DNA of 64,000 nucleotides from Kushneria konosiri (GCF_002155145.1 NZ_CP021323.1:1488001-1552000), one strand, 5' to 3'. Counted from the stretch's first letter, positions 52,560-63,741 are shown. Made by a program: numbers and translations. The notes: generated by a model not told the origin, from the letters alone.

Positions 52560-53336
52560 ATGAACGATATCCGGCAAGGGGCTGCCACCGCAGGTGAGAC
52601 GGCCCCCATGGTGGAGATCTCGCGGCTGAACAAGTGGTATGGGGACTTTCACGTCCTGCGCGATATCGATCTGAGCGTGGCCCGCGGCGAGCGCATCGTC
52701 ATCTGCGGGCCGTCGGGGTCGGGCAAGTCGACCCTGATTCGCTGCATCAACCATCTGGAGGCGCATCAGCAGGGAGAGATCGTGGTCAATGGCATTGCCA
52801 TGACCAACGATGTCAAGCGCATCGAGCAGATCCGCCGCAACGTCGGCATGGTCTTTCAGCACTTCAACCTCTTTCCGCATCTGAGCGTGCTGGAAAACTG
52901 CTGTCTTTCGCCGATCTGGGTGCAGAAAAAGCCCCGACGCGAGGCCGAAAAAAGTGCGATGGAATATCTGGAGCGGGTGCGGATTGCCAATCAGGCCCAC
53001 AAGTATCCGGGCCAGCTCTCCGGCGGTCAGCAACAGCGTGTGGCGATTGCGCGGGCGCTGTGCATGCATCCGGAGGTGATGCTCTTTGACGAGCCGACCT
53101 CGGCACTCGACCCCGAGATGATCAAGGAGGTGCTTGACGTCATGATCGAGCTGGCCAATGAGGGCATGACCATGCTTTGTGTCACGCATGAGATGGGCTT
53201 TGCCAAAACCGTGGCGGATCGAGTGATCTTCATGGATGAAGGGCAGATCATCGAAGCCGCTCCGCCCGAGACCTTTTTTAACGCCCCCCGCTCGGCGCGT
53301 ACCCGCGAGTTTCTCGGTCAGATACTGGGGCACTGA
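52560..53336 (+). CDS. aapP: General L-amino-acid ABC transporter ATP-binding protein AapP
   Basis: The ATPase subunit, 258 residues from ATG 52560 (AGGAG 8 bases upstream; the GTG at 52551 is inside the ribosome site). Walker [14 protein letters not shown] (about residue 51), Q loop [17 protein letters not shown] (about residue 97), signature [15 protein letters not shown] (about residue 153), Walker [16 protein letters not shown] (about residue 172) and H loop VTHEMGFA. Typical of polar amino-acid importers. The operon ends in the terminator at 53372. Confidence 0.96.
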   Translation: MNDIRQGAATAGETAPMVEISRLNKWYGDFHVLRDIDLSVARGERIVICGPSGSGKSTLIRCINHLEAHQQGEIVVNGIAMTNDVKRIEQIRRNVGMVFQHFNLFPHLSVLENCCLSPIWVQKKPRREAEKSAMEYLERVRIANQAHKYPGQLSGGQQQRVAIARALCMHPEVMLFDEPTSALDPEMIKEVLDVMIELANEGMTMLCVTHEMGFAKTVADRVIFMDEGQIIEAAPPETFFNAPRSARTREFLGQILGH

Positions 53337-53371
53337 GGGGCGTCAGGCAATGGACGCCGTTGCCTTCTCCG

Positions 53372-53400
53372 CCGGCCGGGGCCTCCCCGGCCGGTTTTTT
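53372..53400 (+). terminator. Intrinsic terminator of the aap operon
   Basis: Stem CCGGCCGGGG / CCCCGGCCGG with a short loop, followed by six Ts. Confidence 0.88.
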
Positions 53401-53430
53401 AAATGCCTCATTCATGATCCTTCGCTGTGC

Positions 53431-53458
53431 TCAAGCTCTGATCCCCTGGCGTCGTTAA
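53431..53458 (+). promoter_or_regulatory. Sigma-28 (FliA)-like promoter, receptor 1
   Basis: TCAAG (53431-53435), 15 bases, then GTCGTTAA (53451-53458). This resembles the flagellar sigma consensus (TCAAG/TAAAG, 14-15 bases, GCCGATAA). The ATG is 40 bases after the -10. Confidence 0.65.
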
Positions 53459-53497
53459 TTGATCCTCTTGATGTCTGACGCAATGAAGGGATTTTCC

Positions 53498-55312
53498 ATG
53501 CGGCGCTCCATTGGTACTCGTATTCAGTTGATCTGTATGGCTCTTGTGGCCATGGCGCTGGTCGTGACCGGCATCACGATCTATACCGCCAGTCGTGAAG
53601 CACAGCTTCAAACGGCCCAGCAAAGTGCCTCGGCACTGGGCAAAAGCGGGGCAGATACCATTGCTCAGTGGTTTGATGGCCGACGCCGTATCGTGGAGTC
53701 CGTGGCCCATCATCTTGAAGAGGGTGATGTCATGGCGGGGCTTCGCAAGGCCAATGAGGCGGGGGATCTGTCGGTCACCTATGTGGCCTGGCAGGACGGG
53801 CGCGCCCTGTTTTCCAATGACTGGACACCGCCGGCAGATTTTGTCGCGACCCAGCGCCCCTGGTACCAGCAGGCCGCTGCCGCGGGTAACACCATTGTGA
53901 CCGAGCCCTATCAGGACGCCATGACGGGCGGACTGGCGCTGGCCTTCGCCACCCCGGTCGTGGTGAACGGACAGACCATGGCCGTCGTGGCCGCCGATGC
54001 GGTCATGGATCAGGTCAGCGCACAGACGCTGAATATTCGCCCCACGCCTTCAAGCCGGGTATTCATCACCGATGGCAGTGGTCGCATCATTGTGCACGCC
54101 GATGCCGAGCGTATTCTCAAGCCCGCCACCGATCTGTCACCAGCGCTGAGCGCCACGGCGCTGGCCGACATGGCGCGACGCGATGCCCTGACCGACGTCA
54201 GCCTCAACGATCATGACTATCTGATCTCGGCCACACCCATCCCGGGCGTTGACTGGCAGCTCAACATTGCGCTGGATCGCAATGAGGCGCTGGCAGGCCT
54301 GGCCTCGATTCGCAATACCACGCTGGTGGCGCTGCTGATCAGCACGCTGGTGGCAGCACTGGTGCTTTGGCTGGCGCTCAAGCCCGTACTGGCGCGCCTG
54401 CAACGGGCCCGTGAGGCGATGGAAAACGTTGCCTGCGGTGAGGGCGACCTGACCCGGCGTCTGCCGGTTGAAGGGCGTGATGAAATTTCCGCCATTGCGA
54501 CTGCCTTCAACGCCTTTGCCGATCGCATGAATGACACGCTGATCGAGATTCGGGATGCCTCGAGTCAGGTTGAGAACGCGGCCGGTGAAATTTCCTCCGG
54601 CGGGCACGACCTTTCCCGCCGCACCGAGACCACGGCGGCCAGTCTGGAACAGTCTGCCGCGGCGATGGAGGAGCTGACCAGCACCGTGGAACACTCGGCC
54701 ACCTCGACGAAGGAGGCCAACGGTCTGGCCCATGAAGCGGCCGGCATGGCGCGCGGCGGCGGCGAGCAGATGCAGAACGTGGTGGCGACCATGGCGCGCA
54801 TCCGTGAAACGTCGGGCAGGATTGAATCAATCGTCGATGTCATCGACGGCATCGCCTTTCAGACCAATCTGCTGGCACTCAACGCCTCGGTCGAGGCAGC
54901 CCGGGCCGGCGAACAGGGTCGCGGCTTCGCCGTGGTGGCACAGGAAGTGCGTAATCTTGCCAACCGCAGCGCTCAGGCGGCGACCGACATCAAGGCGCTG
55001 ATCACCACCTCCAGCCGTGAAACCTCCAGCGGGGCGGAGCTGGTGGATGCAGCCAGTCAGGCGATGGGTGACATCGTCGAGCGGGTCGGGCGGGTCAGCA
55101 CGGTGATTGATGAGCTCAGTCGCGCCACCAGCGAGCAGTCCACCGGCATCGGTCAGGTCAATCAGGCGATTACCCAGCTCGATGACATGACCCAGCAAAA
55201 CGCCGCGCTGGTGGAGCAATCGGCCGCCGCTGCCGAGTCGCTCAGTCAGCAGGCCCGGCGCCTGGCGACCACGGTGGGGGCGTTCCGGCTGCGCGAGCAC
55301 GGCATTTCCTGA
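53498..55312 (+). CDS. Methyl-accepting chemotaxis protein 1 (dCache-type sensor)
   Basis: A 604-residue receptor. The start at 53498 has AAGGGA 6-7 bases upstream; earlier ATGs lack a site. Layout: N-terminal membrane helix (about residues 12-30), periplasmic dCache-like sensor (about 32-275, with [13 protein letters not shown] near residue 126), second helix (about 280-300), HAMP (about 303-355, GEGDLTRRL) and the cytoplasmic signalling rod (about 365-600) with hairpin tip [20 protein letters not shown] (about residue 452). No CheR/CheB pentapeptide at the C-terminus. The sensor core motif resembles amino-acid-binding dCache receptors; the ligand is not known. The signalling part is almost identical in DNA to receptor 3. 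Confidence 0.92.
   Translation: MRRSIGTRIQLICMALVAMALVVTGITIYTASREAQLQTAQQSASALGKSGADTIAQWFDGRRRIVESVAHHLEEGDVMAGLRKANEAGDLSVTYVAWQDGRALFSNDWTPPADFVATQRPWYQQAAAAGNTIVTEPYQDAMTGGLALAFATPVVVNGQTMAVVAADAVMDQVSAQTLNIRPTPSSRVFITDGSGRIIVHADAERILKPATDLSPALSATALADMARRDALTDVSLNDHDYLISATPIPGVDWQLNIALDRNEALAGLASIRNTTLVALLISTLVAALVLWLALKPVLARLQRAREAMENVACGEGDLTRRLPVEGRDEISAIATAFNAFADRMNDTLIEIRDASSQVENAAGEISSGGHDLSRRTETTAASLEQSAAAMEELTSTVEHSATSTKEANGLAHEAAGMARGGGEQMQNVVATMARIRETSGRIESIVDVIDGIAFQTNLLALNASVEAARAGEQGRGFAVVAQEVRNLANRSAQAATDIKALITTSSRETSSGAELVDAASQAMGDIVERVGRVSTVIDELSRATSEQSTGIGQVNQAITQLDDMTQQNAALVEQSAAAAESLSQQARRLATTVGAFRLREHGIS
54671..55114 (+). repeat. Signalling-domain segment nearly identical to receptor 3
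   Basis: From about 54671 this DNA matches 58927-59370 with only scattered substitutions, while the flanking sensor regions are unrelated. This pattern suggests gene conversion between receptor genes. The edges are approximate. Confidence 0.75.
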
Positions 55313-55334
55313 TCCGGTGTCATTACCTGCCCTG

Positions 55335-55372
55335 AGCCCTCGTCACCATCATACTGTGGCGGGGGCTTTTTA
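55335..55372 (+). terminator. Intrinsic terminator after receptor 1
   Basis: Stem AGCCCTCGTCAC / GTGGCGGGGGCT with two G-T pairs, a 9-base loop and a T-run. Confidence 0.8.
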
Positions 55373-55435
55373 TACTCACGGTCCGGGTTTCGCTATCGAT
55401 GCGATAGCGGCAGCTATTGATGTTGATGGCGGACA

Positions 55436-55463
55436 TCAAGTCGAGTACCACGGGTGCCGTTAT
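55436..55463 (+). promoter_or_regulatory. Sigma-28 (FliA)-like promoter, receptor 2
   Basis: TCAAG (55436-55440), 15 bases, then GCCGTTAT (55456-55463), the closest to the FliA -10 consensus of the four. It predicts a transcript start near 55470, which rules out the upstream in-frame GTG at 55454 as translation start. Confidence 0.7.
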
Positions 55464-55507
55464 GGAGGACAGATGTTTTGACCCTATTCATGACAAGAGA
55501 GCCTTTC

Positions 55508-57328
55508 GTGCCGACTTCCATTCGTACCCGCATTCTGGTGTTTTGCCTGGCGATCGTGTTGCTTGCCCTGACACTGACCGGTATTGCGACCTACTACGTC
55601 ACCAGCCAGTACAATACGCAATCCATTACCCACTCTCAGGCCGCGGTCGCGGAAGGCTACGCCACCGCCATCAGCGACTGGAGCCACGCCAAAAGAGATG
55701 TGGTGGAAGCCGCCGGACGTCAGGCGCTGACCGAGGATGCGCTCTCGCGCTTTATTCTGGCGGCGGATGCCGGTGACATGATCACGGTTTATGCCGGCTT
55801 CAATAATGATCGCTATATCACCAGCGATGTGGACTGGGAAATTCCGCCGACTTACAGGCCGACCCAGCGCCCCTGGTATCAGCAAGCCGTGGCGGCCGGG
55901 CACGCCATCGCCACGCTGCCCTACATGGACGCCTCTTCCGGCAAGCTGGTGGTCTCCTTTGCCTCGCCCATCGTGCGTGACGGCCAGACAGTGGGTGTGG
56001 TCAGCTCGGATGTGGCCATGGATACCGTCATCGATACCGTCAACTCCGTCGATCCCACGCCGAGCAGTTACGCTTTCATGGTCAATACCGACGGCGCCAT
56101 CATTGCGCATGCCGATAAGTCATTGATTCTGAAACCGGCCACCGAGCTGGATGCCGGCCTGACGCCCCAGACCCTGACGCAGATGGCCGGCTCGGAACTG
56201 CTGCGCGACATGACCCTGCGTGGACAGCAAGTGCTGCTGTCGGCGGTGCCGATCGAGGGCACCAGCTGGACGCTGGTCATGGCGCTGGACCGTGACGAGG
56301 CCATGGCCGGCATGATGAGCCTGGTCAGGACCACGGTGATTGCCCTGATCGTGGTAGGCATTCTGGCCGCGCTTTTGATCTGGGCACTGCTGACGCCGAT
56401 TTTCCGCCGCATGCATGAAGTACGCGATGCGATGCAGGAGGTCAGTGAGGGTGAGGGTGACCTGACCCAGCGCCTGCCGCTGTCGAGTCGTAATGACGAG
56501 GTCAACCAGATCGCTCGTTCATTTAATCGCTTCGTGGCGCGGATCGATCACGTCATGAGCGACGTGCGCGACAGCAGCGAGAACGTGCGTCTGGCCTCTT
56601 CGGAAATCTCGACCGGCAGCATGGACCTGTCGCGGCGTACCGAGACCACGGCGGCCAGCCTTGAGCAGTCAGCCGCCGCCATGGAACAGCTGACCAGTAC
56701 GGTGGCCAATTCCGCGGAGTCCTCGCGTCACGCCGCCCAGCTCACCGCGCAGGCCACGCAGGCCGCCGAGGAAGGCGGGCAGGTCATGACCGAGGTGGTT
56801 GGCACCATGCAGGACATCGGCACCTCGTCGAGCGAGATGGCCAATATCATCCAGGTGATCGATTCGATTGCCTTTCAGACCAACCTGCTGGCACTCAACG
56901 CTTCGGTCGAAGCGGCGCGTGCCGGTGAGCAGGGCAGAGGCTTTGCCGTTGTGGCCGCCGAAGTGCGCACGCTGGCCAACCGCAGCACCCAGGCGGCCCG
57001 CGATATCAAGCAGCTGATCGATGATTCGGTCACCAAAACCACCAATGGTCAGGCGCTGGTGCAACGCGCCGGCGAGCGAATGGCCGATATCGTTAGTCAG
57101 ATCAAGCGGGTCAACGGCCTGATCAGTGAAGTCACCACCGCGGCCAATGAACAAAATACCGGCATCTCTCAGGTCAATCAGGCGGTCACCCAGCTGGATC
57201 AGATGACTCAGGAGAACGCGGCGCTGGTGGAAGAGTCCGCGGCCGCGTCCGACTCGCTTTCTCAGGAGGCGCAGCGCCTGACGCAGATTATCGGAGTGTT
57301 TCGACTCAGCGAGCGCGCCCACGCCTGA
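55508..57328 (+). CDS. Methyl-accepting chemotaxis protein 2 (dCache-type sensor)
   Basis: A receptor of about 606 residues. The start is taken as GTG 55508 (AAGAGAG 6 bases upstream), giving MPTSIRTRILVFCLAIV, which lines up with receptor 1; ATG 55490 is the alternative. Layout as in receptor 1: helix (about 7-29), dCache sensor with [13 protein letters not shown] (about residue 118), helix 2 (about 275-297), HAMP (GEGDLTQRL), signalling rod with tip [20 protein letters not shown] (about residue 452). The signalling part differs clearly from receptors 1, 3 and 4 (for example SVTKTTNGQALVQRAGERMA). No pentapeptide. Ligand unknown. Confidence 0.91.
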   Translation: MPTSIRTRILVFCLAIVLLALTLTGIATYYVTSQYNTQSITHSQAAVAEGYATAISDWSHAKRDVVEAAGRQALTEDALSRFILAADAGDMITVYAGFNNDRYITSDVDWEIPPTYRPTQRPWYQQAVAAGHAIATLPYMDASSGKLVVSFASPIVRDGQTVGVVSSDVAMDTVIDTVNSVDPTPSSYAFMVNTDGAIIAHADKSLILKPATELDAGLTPQTLTQMAGSELLRDMTLRGQQVLLSAVPIEGTSWTLVMALDRDEAMAGMMSLVRTTVIALIVVGILAALLIWALLTPIFRRMHEVRDAMQEVSEGEGDLTQRLPLSSRNDEVNQIARSFNRFVARIDHVMSDVRDSSENVRLASSEISTGSMDLSRRTETTAASLEQSAAAMEQLTSTVANSAESSRHAAQLTAQATQAAEEGGQVMTEVVGTMQDIGTSSSEMANIIQVIDSIAFQTNLLALNASVEAARAGEQGRGFAVVAAEVRTLANRSTQAARDIKQLIDDSVTKTTNGQALVQRAGERMADIVSQIKRVNGLISEVTTAANEQNTGISQVNQAVTQLDQMTQENAALVEESAAASDSLSQEAQRLTQIIGVFRLSERAHA

Positions 57329-57338
57329 TGCTTTTTAC

Positions 57339-57364
57339 AACGGCCCTGCGGGGCCGTTTTTTTT
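57339..57364 (+). terminator. Intrinsic terminator after receptor 2
   Basis: Stem AACGGCCC / GGGCCGTT with a 4-base loop, followed by eight Ts. Confidence 0.9.
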
Positions 57365-57385
57365 GGCTCTGGAAAAGCGAGAACC

Positions 57386-57413
57386 TCAAGTCTGCTTCCC
57401 GCGGCGTCGTTAA
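57386..57413 (+). promoter_or_regulatory. Sigma-28 (FliA)-like promoter, receptor 3
   Basis: TCAAG (57386-57390), 15 bases, then GTCGTTAA (57406-57413), the same -10 as receptor 1. The leader to the start codon is about 90 bases. Confidence 0.65.
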
Positions 57414-57504
57414 CGTCTTCTCACGCGTCGCGATATCGACGCACCCCCTTTATCTGCTCGGCTGAGGTCATGTGACGCCTGCAGATTGGTCATTACGGTG
57501 ATGC

Positions 57505-59568
57505 ATGATGATGCAGTTCAGATCCATTCGTAATTTTGTCACCGTCACGGCAGGCGCCTGCCTGCTGGCGGTGGTGGTCGTGCTTGTGCTGTATTCGCTG
57601 ATTGCCATGAGCCGTGCCCAGCAGCAGACGGCCAGTCGTACCGAGGAGCAGCTGGCCCAGTCCGTTGAATCGCGTCTCAAGGCATTGGGACGGGCGCAGG
57701 CCGGTGACATCAGTGCCCGTCTTGAGGGGGCCCTGCAGATTGCCGAGGAACTGGCGCAGACCAATGCCATGATGGCCCGGGGCAGTGATGGCTCGGACGG
57801 ACTCTCGATCGATCGTCGCGACATGTCCCGTATCTTGCGCCAGCGTGTGGTCGATAACCCCGAGCTGCTTGATGCCTTCATTGGCTGGGAGCCCAACGCC
57901 TTCGATAATGACGCCGACTACCAGGGGCAGGCCGCGCTGGGATACGGCGAGGATGGACGCTTCATGCCCTGGTGGTATCGCACCGCCGATGGCAGCGTTG
58001 ACGTGCTGGGGCTGGGAGACACCATGGAAAGCACAAGGGCTCAGGCCAATGGTATCCGCGAGGGTGAATATTATCTGTGTCCGCGCGAGACCGGGCGTGC
58101 CTGCGTGATTGACCCGGCGGCCTATGATTACAACGGCAACACCATTCTGGTCACCTCGTTCAATGCGCCCATCATGGTCGGTGGCACCTTCCGCGGCAGT
58201 GCCGGGGTGGACCTGTCGCTGGCTTTCATTCAGGGCATGCTCGTCGACGCCAATCAGAGCCTCTACGACGGTGCTGGCAGCATCGCCCTGGTCTCGACCA
58301 ATGGCACCATCGTGGGCTATTCGGGGGACGCGAACAGCCCCGGTAATCCGGCCGGTCAGTTTTTTGATGCCGAAACGGCCAGGCAACTGGCCGATGGCGG
58401 TGATCGTTCGGTCATGACCACTGCCGGTGATGATCTGAGCGTGCAGCTGCCGGTCAATATTGGTGACAGCGCGCGCTGGCAATTGTTGCTGCGCGTGCCG
58501 AAAAGTGCGGTCTATGCCGAATTCAACGCCCTGCAGGCAGAGCTTGCCGACCAGCAGCGTCAGGCGCTGATGACCATGGCGCTGGTCGGGTTGCTGGTCA
58601 GTACGCTGGGGCTTGCTGCGCTCTGGATGGTCGGTCGTCGTATCGCCCGCCCGCTGAAAACTCTGGCCGAGCGCATGCGCCAGATTGCCAACGGTGATGG
58701 GGATCTCACCCAGCGTCTGCCGGTGATGGGCCGTGATGAACCGGCACAGCTGGCCGAGGCCTTCAATCAGTTTGTGGATCGAATGGAAACGGTGCTGATC
58801 GACATTCGTGACTCAAGTCATTCGGTACAGCTGGCTGCTGCCGAGATCTCCTCGGGCAGCCACGACCTTTCCCGGCGCACCGAAAATACGGCGGCCAACC
58901 TGGAGGAGTCCGCTGCGGCGATGGAAGAGCTGACCAGCACCGTGGAACACTCGGCCACCTCGACGAAGGAGGCCAACGGTCTGGCCCATGAAGCGGCCGG
59001 CATGGCGCGCGGCGGCGGCGAGCAGATGCAGGACGTGGTGGCCACCATGGCGCGCATCCGTGAAACGTCGGGCAGGATTGAATCAATCGTGGATGTCATC
59101 GACGGCATCGCCTTTCAGACCAATCTGCTGGCACTCAACGCCTCGGTCGAGGCGGCCCGGGCCGGCGAACAGGGTCGCGGCTTCGCCGTGGTGGCACAGG
59201 AAGTGCGTAATCTTGCCAATCGCAGCGCTCAGGCGGCGACCGACATCAAGGCGCTGATTACCACGTCCAGCCGCGAAACCTCCGGCGGTACGGAGCTGGT
59301 GGATGCGGCCAGCCGGGCGATGGGCGACATCGTCGAGCGGGTCGGGCGGGTCAGCACGGTGATTGATGAGTTGAGTCGTGCCACCAGCGAGCAGTCCACC
59401 GGCATCGGCCAGGTCAACCAGGCGATCACCCAGCTTGATGACATGACCCAGCAAAACGCCGCGCTGGTCGAGCAGTCGGCGGCGGCGGCCGAGTCGCTCA
59501 GTCAGCAGGCGCATCGTCTGGCCACCACGGTGGGGGCCTTCAAGCTGCGCGATCACGCCATGTCCTGA
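57505..59568 (+). CDS. Methyl-accepting chemotaxis protein 3 (large dCache sensor)
   Basis: A 687-residue receptor whose sensor is longer than in receptors 1 and 2. Three adjacent ATGs make the exact start uncertain by 1-2 codons. Layout: helix (about residues 12-35), periplasmic sensor (about 37-350) with [17 protein letters not shown] (about residue 125), [13 protein letters not shown] and [17 protein letters not shown] with paired Cys (about residue 193), helix 2 (about 353-375), HAMP (GDGDLTQRL), signalling rod with tip [20 protein letters not shown] (about residue 536). No pentapeptide. It is a tandem duplicate of receptor 4 over its whole length. Ligand unknown. Confidence 0.92.
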   Translation: MMMQFRSIRNFVTVTAGACLLAVVVVLVLYSLIAMSRAQQQTASRTEEQLAQSVESRLKALGRAQAGDISARLEGALQIAEELAQTNAMMARGSDGSDGLSIDRRDMSRILRQRVVDNPELLDAFIGWEPNAFDNDADYQGQAALGYGEDGRFMPWWYRTADGSVDVLGLGDTMESTRAQANGIREGEYYLCPRETGRACVIDPAAYDYNGNTILVTSFNAPIMVGGTFRGSAGVDLSLAFIQGMLVDANQSLYDGAGSIALVSTNGTIVGYSGDANSPGNPAGQFFDAETARQLADGGDRSVMTTAGDDLSVQLPVNIGDSARWQLLLRVPKSAVYAEFNALQAELADQQRQALMTMALVGLLVSTLGLAALWMVGRRIARPLKTLAERMRQIANGDGDLTQRLPVMGRDEPAQLAEAFNQFVDRMETVLIDIRDSSHSVQLAAAEISSGSHDLSRRTENTAANLEESAAAMEELTSTVEHSATSTKEANGLAHEAAGMARGGGEQMQDVVATMARIRETSGRIESIVDVIDGIAFQTNLLALNASVEAARAGEQGRGFAVVAQEVRNLANRSAQAATDIKALITTSSRETSGGTELVDAASRAMGDIVERVGRVSTVIDELSRATSEQSTGIGQVNQAITQLDDMTQQNAALVEQSAAAAESLSQQAHRLATTVGAFKLRDHAMS
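58927..59370 (+). repeat. Signalling-domain segment nearly identical to receptor 1
   Basis: Counterpart of 54671-55114 (constant offset 4256). The corresponding part of receptor 4 is clearly less similar at DNA level although receptor 4 is the overall closest relative of receptor 3. Confidence 0.75.
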
Positions 59569-59589
59569 TCAAGAAACATCCCTTCCAGG

Positions 59590-59622
59590 GCCCCCGCACG
59601 CGCAGGCGTTCGGGGGCTTTTC
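59590..59622 (+). terminator. Intrinsic terminator after receptor 3
   Basis: Stem GCCCCCG / CGGGGGC with a 14-base loop and TTTT. Weaker than the others. Confidence 0.65.
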
Positions 59623-59670
59623 GTTTCCCGTTACACGACTTAAGTCCTATCCCACCCTGACCGTTTTTGA

Positions 59671-59697
59671 TCAAGATCAAATTGTTCAAGCCGTTAT
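59671..59697 (+). promoter_or_regulatory. Sigma-28 (FliA)-like promoter, receptor 4
   Basis: TCAAG (59671-59675), 14 bases, then GCCGTTAT (59690-59697). The spacing is one base shorter than in the other three. A second TCAAG lies within the spacer. Confidence 0.6.
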
Positions 59698-59794
59698 AAC
59701 TCTTGCAGGCACGACCGGTGGAATCCTTCCAGCACCTGGCGAGCCGGTACCTTCGGATATCGTTATCAGCTTTTGGAAGCCATGGTGACCCATC

Positions 59795-61843
59795 ATGATG
59801 CAGTTCAGGTCCATTCGTAACTTTGTCACCGTCACGGCAGGCGCCTGTCTGCTGGCGGTCGTGGTCGTACTGGTGCTGTATTCGCTGGTGACCATGACCC
59901 GAACCCAGCAGCAAGCGGCCGGTCGTACCGAGGCGCAGCTCAGCGAGTCCATTCAGGCGCGTCTGCAGGCACTGGGCGAGGCCCAGGCCAGCGATATCAG
60001 CGCCCGCCTTGGCAATGCGCTGCAAACCGCCACCGAGCTTGCCAACACCAACGCCATGATGGCGCGTGCCAATACGGGTGAGGTGCTGCTGCCGATCGAC
60101 CGTCAGGTGATGTCCAACATCGTGCGCCAGCGTGTCATCGATAATCCCGATTTGCTCGACGCCTTCATCGGCTGGGAGCCCAATGCCTTTGATAATGACG
60201 CCGACTATCAGGGCCAGACCGCGCTGGGCTATGGCGAGGATGGCCGTTTCATGCCCTGGTGGTATCGCACCGAGAGCGGCAGCATCGAGGTGCTGGGGCT
60301 GGGCAAGGGCATGGAAAGCACCAAGGTGATGGACAGCGGCATTCGCGAAGGCGAGTACTATCTGTGCACCCGCGAGACCGGTCGTGACTGTGTTACCGAC
60401 CCGCACCCCTATGACTACAACGGCAAGACCATTCTGGTGACCTCGTTCAACGTGCCGATCATGGTCAACGGTACCTTCCGTGGCAGCGCCGGTGTGGACC
60501 TGTCTCTGGATTTCATTCAGGGCGTTTTGAATGAGGCCAACAAGGGGCTTTATCAGGGCGTGGGCAGCGTTGCCCTGGTCTCCGACGCCGGCACCATCGT
60601 GGGTTACACGGGAGATGCTGCAAGCCCCGGCAAGACGGCCGACCGCTTCTTTGATGCGCAAACGGCCCAGCAGCTGGCCAATGGCGGTGAGCGCTCGATC
60701 ATGACCACCACCGGCGATGAGCTGAGCCTGCAACTGCCGGTGAATATTGGTGACGCCACGCGCTGGCAGCTGATGCTGCGGGTGCCCAAGAGCGCGGTCT
60801 ATGCCGACTTTAACGCCCTGCAGGCAGAGCTGGCCGACCAGCAGCGCAGCGCGCTGGTCACCATGGCGCTGGTCGGGCTTCTGGTCAGTGCACTGGGTCT
60901 TGCGGCCATCTGGATGGTAGGTCGTCGTATCGCCCGTCCGCTGAAGACCATGGCCGAGCGTATGCGCCAGATTGCCAACGGTGACGGGGACCTCACCCAG
61001 CGCCTGCCGGTAATGGGGCGTGACGAACCGGCACAGCTGGCCGAAGCCTTCAATCAGTTTGTCGATCGCATGGAAACGGTGCTGATCGATATTCGTGACG
61101 CGAGTCACTCGGTTCAGCTGGCGGCGGCCGAAATTTCTGCCGGCGGTCATGATCTGTCCCGACGCACCGAGACCACTGCGGCCAATCTGGAGCAGTCCGC
61201 CGCGGCCATGGAGGAGCTGACCAGCACCGTGGAGCATTCGGCTTCTTCTACCAGGGAAGCCAACGGTCTGGCCCATGAAGCGGCGACCATGGCCCGGGGT
61301 GGTGGTGAGCAGATGCACGACGTGGTCGCGACCATGGCCCGCATCCGCGAAACCTCCGGCAAGATCGAATCGATCGTGGATGTCATCGACGGCATCGCTT
61401 TCCAGACCAATCTGCTGGCGCTGAATGCCTCGGTCGAGGCGGCACGGGCCGGCGAACAGGGCCGCGGTTTCGCCGTGGTAGCACAGGAGGTCAGGAACCT
61501 GGCCAACCGCAGCGCCCAGGCGGCGACCGACATCAAGACGCTGATCACCACCTCAAGTCGTGAAACCACCAGCGGTGCAGAGCTTGTCAGTACGACCAGT
61601 CATGCCATGGGCGAGATCGTCGAGCGGGTCGGAAGGGTCAGCACGGTAATCGATGAACTCAGTCGTGCCACCAACGAGCAGTCCACCGGTATCGGTCAGG
61701 TCAACCAGGCGATCACCCAGCTTGATGACATGACCCAGCAAAATGCCGCGCTGGTCGAGCAGTCGGCGGCCGCCGCCGAGTCGCTGAGTCAGCAGGCGCA
61801 CCGTCTGGCCACCACGGTCGGGGCGTTCCGTCTGAGTCACTAG
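59795..61843 (+). CDS. Methyl-accepting chemotaxis protein 4 (large dCache sensor)
   Basis: A 682-residue receptor, paralogue of receptor 3 from the first residues on ([20 protein letters not shown]). Sensor (about 36-349) with [30 protein letters not shown] and the Cys pair in [21 protein letters not shown] (GDGDLTQRL); signalling rod with tip [20 protein letters not shown]. The differences to receptor 3 are spread over the sensor (for example LFQ-side loops around residue 90 and 165), so the ligand may be related but not identical. It ends at RLSH without pentapeptide. Own promoter and terminator. Confidence 0.92.
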   Translation: MMQFRSIRNFVTVTAGACLLAVVVVLVLYSLVTMTRTQQQAAGRTEAQLSESIQARLQALGEAQASDISARLGNALQTATELANTNAMMARANTGEVLLPIDRQVMSNIVRQRVIDNPDLLDAFIGWEPNAFDNDADYQGQTALGYGEDGRFMPWWYRTESGSIEVLGLGKGMESTKVMDSGIREGEYYLCTRETGRDCVTDPHPYDYNGKTILVTSFNVPIMVNGTFRGSAGVDLSLDFIQGVLNEANKGLYQGVGSVALVSDAGTIVGYTGDAASPGKTADRFFDAQTAQQLANGGERSIMTTTGDELSLQLPVNIGDATRWQLMLRVPKSAVYADFNALQAELADQQRSALVTMALVGLLVSALGLAAIWMVGRRIARPLKTMAERMRQIANGDGDLTQRLPVMGRDEPAQLAEAFNQFVDRMETVLIDIRDASHSVQLAAAEISAGGHDLSRRTETTAANLEQSAAAMEELTSTVEHSASSTREANGLAHEAATMARGGGEQMHDVVATMARIRETSGKIESIVDVIDGIAFQTNLLALNASVEAARAGEQGRGFAVVAQEVRNLANRSAQAATDIKTLITTSSRETTSGAELVSTTSHAMGEIVERVGRVSTVIDELSRATNEQSTGIGQVNQAITQLDDMTQQNAALVEQSAAAAESLSQQAHRLATTVGAFRLSH

Positions 61844-61862
61844 CACCCTGCATGAGGGCATC

Positions 61863-61890
61863 AGGGCCACACCTCGGTGTGGCCCTTTTT
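61863..61890 (+). terminator. Intrinsic terminator after receptor 4
   Basis: Stem AGGGCCACAC / GTGTGGCCCT with a short loop and a T-run. Confidence 0.9.
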
Positions 61891-62011
61891 GTCTGGAGGC
61901 GATCCAGCCTTGATCAAGGCGCTTGTGTGCCGTGACGCCTGCGGGCGCAATGTCTAGAATAGGCCCACTTACCCACTGCAAATGCGACCCATTGTCAGGG
62001 AGTTCTCCAAC

Positions 62012-62791
62012 GTGTCCAGCAAGTTTGCTACCACCGAAGTCCTGAGCGTTCATCACTGGAACGATTCGCTGTTCAGCTTTCGCACCACCCGCGAGGACAG
62101 CCTGCGCTTTAAAAACGGCCAGTTCGTGATGATCGGGCTCGAGGTCGACGGCAAGCCGCTGACGCGTGCCTACTCGATCGCCAGCCCCAACTGGGAAGAG
62201 CATCTGGAATTTTTCTCGATCAAGGTGCAGGACGGCCCGCTGACCTCAAGACTTCAGCACCTCAAGGTCGGTGACTCCCTGCTGGTCAGCCGCAAGCCGA
62301 CCGGGACGCTGGTACTGGATGACCTCAAGGAAGGACGCCATCTCTACATGCTCTCTACCGGCACGGGTCTGGCGCCGTTTTTGAGCCTGATTCAGGACCC
62401 GGAAGTCTACGAGCGCTTTGACAAGGTGATTCTGATCCACGGTGTGCGCACCGTCAGCGAGCTGGCCTATCAGGAGTTCATTACCCGCGACCTGCCCGAT
62501 CATGAGTTTCTGGGCGAGGACGTCAGCGAGAAATTGATCTACTACCCGACCGTGACGCGCGAGGAGTTCCATACCATGGGACGCCTGACCGATCATATCC
62601 GCTCCGGCAAGCTGGCCGCCGATATCGGTCTGCCGCAGATGGACCCCGAGCACGACCGCGCCATGATCTGTGGTAGTCCGGCGATGCTCGAGGAGAGCAG
62701 TCAGGTGCTCAATGAGCTGGGCTTTACCATCTCGCCGCGCATGGGCGAGCCTGGCGACTACGTCATCGAGCGCGCCTTTGTCGAAAAATGA
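62012..62791 (+). CDS. fpr: Ferredoxin/flavodoxin--NADP(+) reductase
   Basis: A FAD enzyme that moves electrons between NADPH and ferredoxin or flavodoxin, linked to oxidative-stress response and Fe-S repair. The start is GTG 62012, 9 bases after AGGGAG, giving 259 residues and VLSVHHWNDSLFSF, as in pseudomonad FprA. FAD-binding: RAYSIASPN (about residue 52) and VSRKPTGTLVLDD; NADP part: LSTGTGLAPFLSLIQDPE (about residue 114), IHGVR, and MICGSPAM; C-terminus ends in FVEK as in the FprA type. The ATG at 61982 is possible but has no ribosome site. Confidence 0.95.
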   Translation: MSSKFATTEVLSVHHWNDSLFSFRTTREDSLRFKNGQFVMIGLEVDGKPLTRAYSIASPNWEEHLEFFSIKVQDGPLTSRLQHLKVGDSLLVSRKPTGTLVLDDLKEGRHLYMLSTGTGLAPFLSLIQDPEVYERFDKVILIHGVRTVSELAYQEFITRDLPDHEFLGEDVSEKLIYYPTVTREEFHTMGRLTDHIRSGKLAADIGLPQMDPEHDRAMICGSPAMLEESSQVLNELGFTISPRMGEPGDYVIERAFVEK

Positions 62792-62877
62792 CGTCTGTCG
62801 AAAGATAACGTCTTCCGAGAAGTCACATCTGTCGTGATATCCGGGCCGGCCTGTGTCAGCGCCGGTCCATGATCCTG

Positions 62878-62908
62878 AAAGCGTCGGCCTGGTCCGGCGC
62901 TTTTTTTA
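62878..62908 (+). terminator. Intrinsic terminator after fpr
   Basis: Stem AGCGTCGG / CCGGCGCT (one G-T pair), a 6-base loop, seven Ts. Confidence 0.85.
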
Positions 62909-63008
62909 TGGCCTGACAATGAGACGGGCGATGCTTCAATGGCATTCGAAAAAATCGAATCAAGGGCGGCAATGATTGCGCTTCACCTTCAATTAAATGG
63001 ACGTGTAG

Positions 63009-63656
<648 letters not shown>

Positions 63657-63687
63657 GCAGGGCGGTCGCTTCAAACGCTGCCACGCT

Positions 63688-63723
63688 CATGAAAAAACCC
63701 GCCGATTGGCGGGTTTTTTCATG
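63688..63723. terminator. Bidirectional intrinsic terminator
   Basis: A perfect 16-bp stem (CATGAAAAAACCCGCC and its complement) with a 4-base loop lies between convergent azoR and the PII gene. Confidence 0.93.
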
Positions 63724-63741
63724 TCTGTCTTCCTGGAGAGA

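Noticed and set aside
55454..55508. Earlier start (GTG 55454) for receptor 2
   Set aside because: It would lie upstream of the transcription start predicted from the FliA-like promoter at 55436-55463, and the extra residues are absent from the paralogues.
59540..61318. Minus-strand open frame of about 590 codons opposite receptor 4
   Set aside because: Mirrors the receptor repeats; a similar antisense frame exists opposite receptor 3. No ribosome site or motif.
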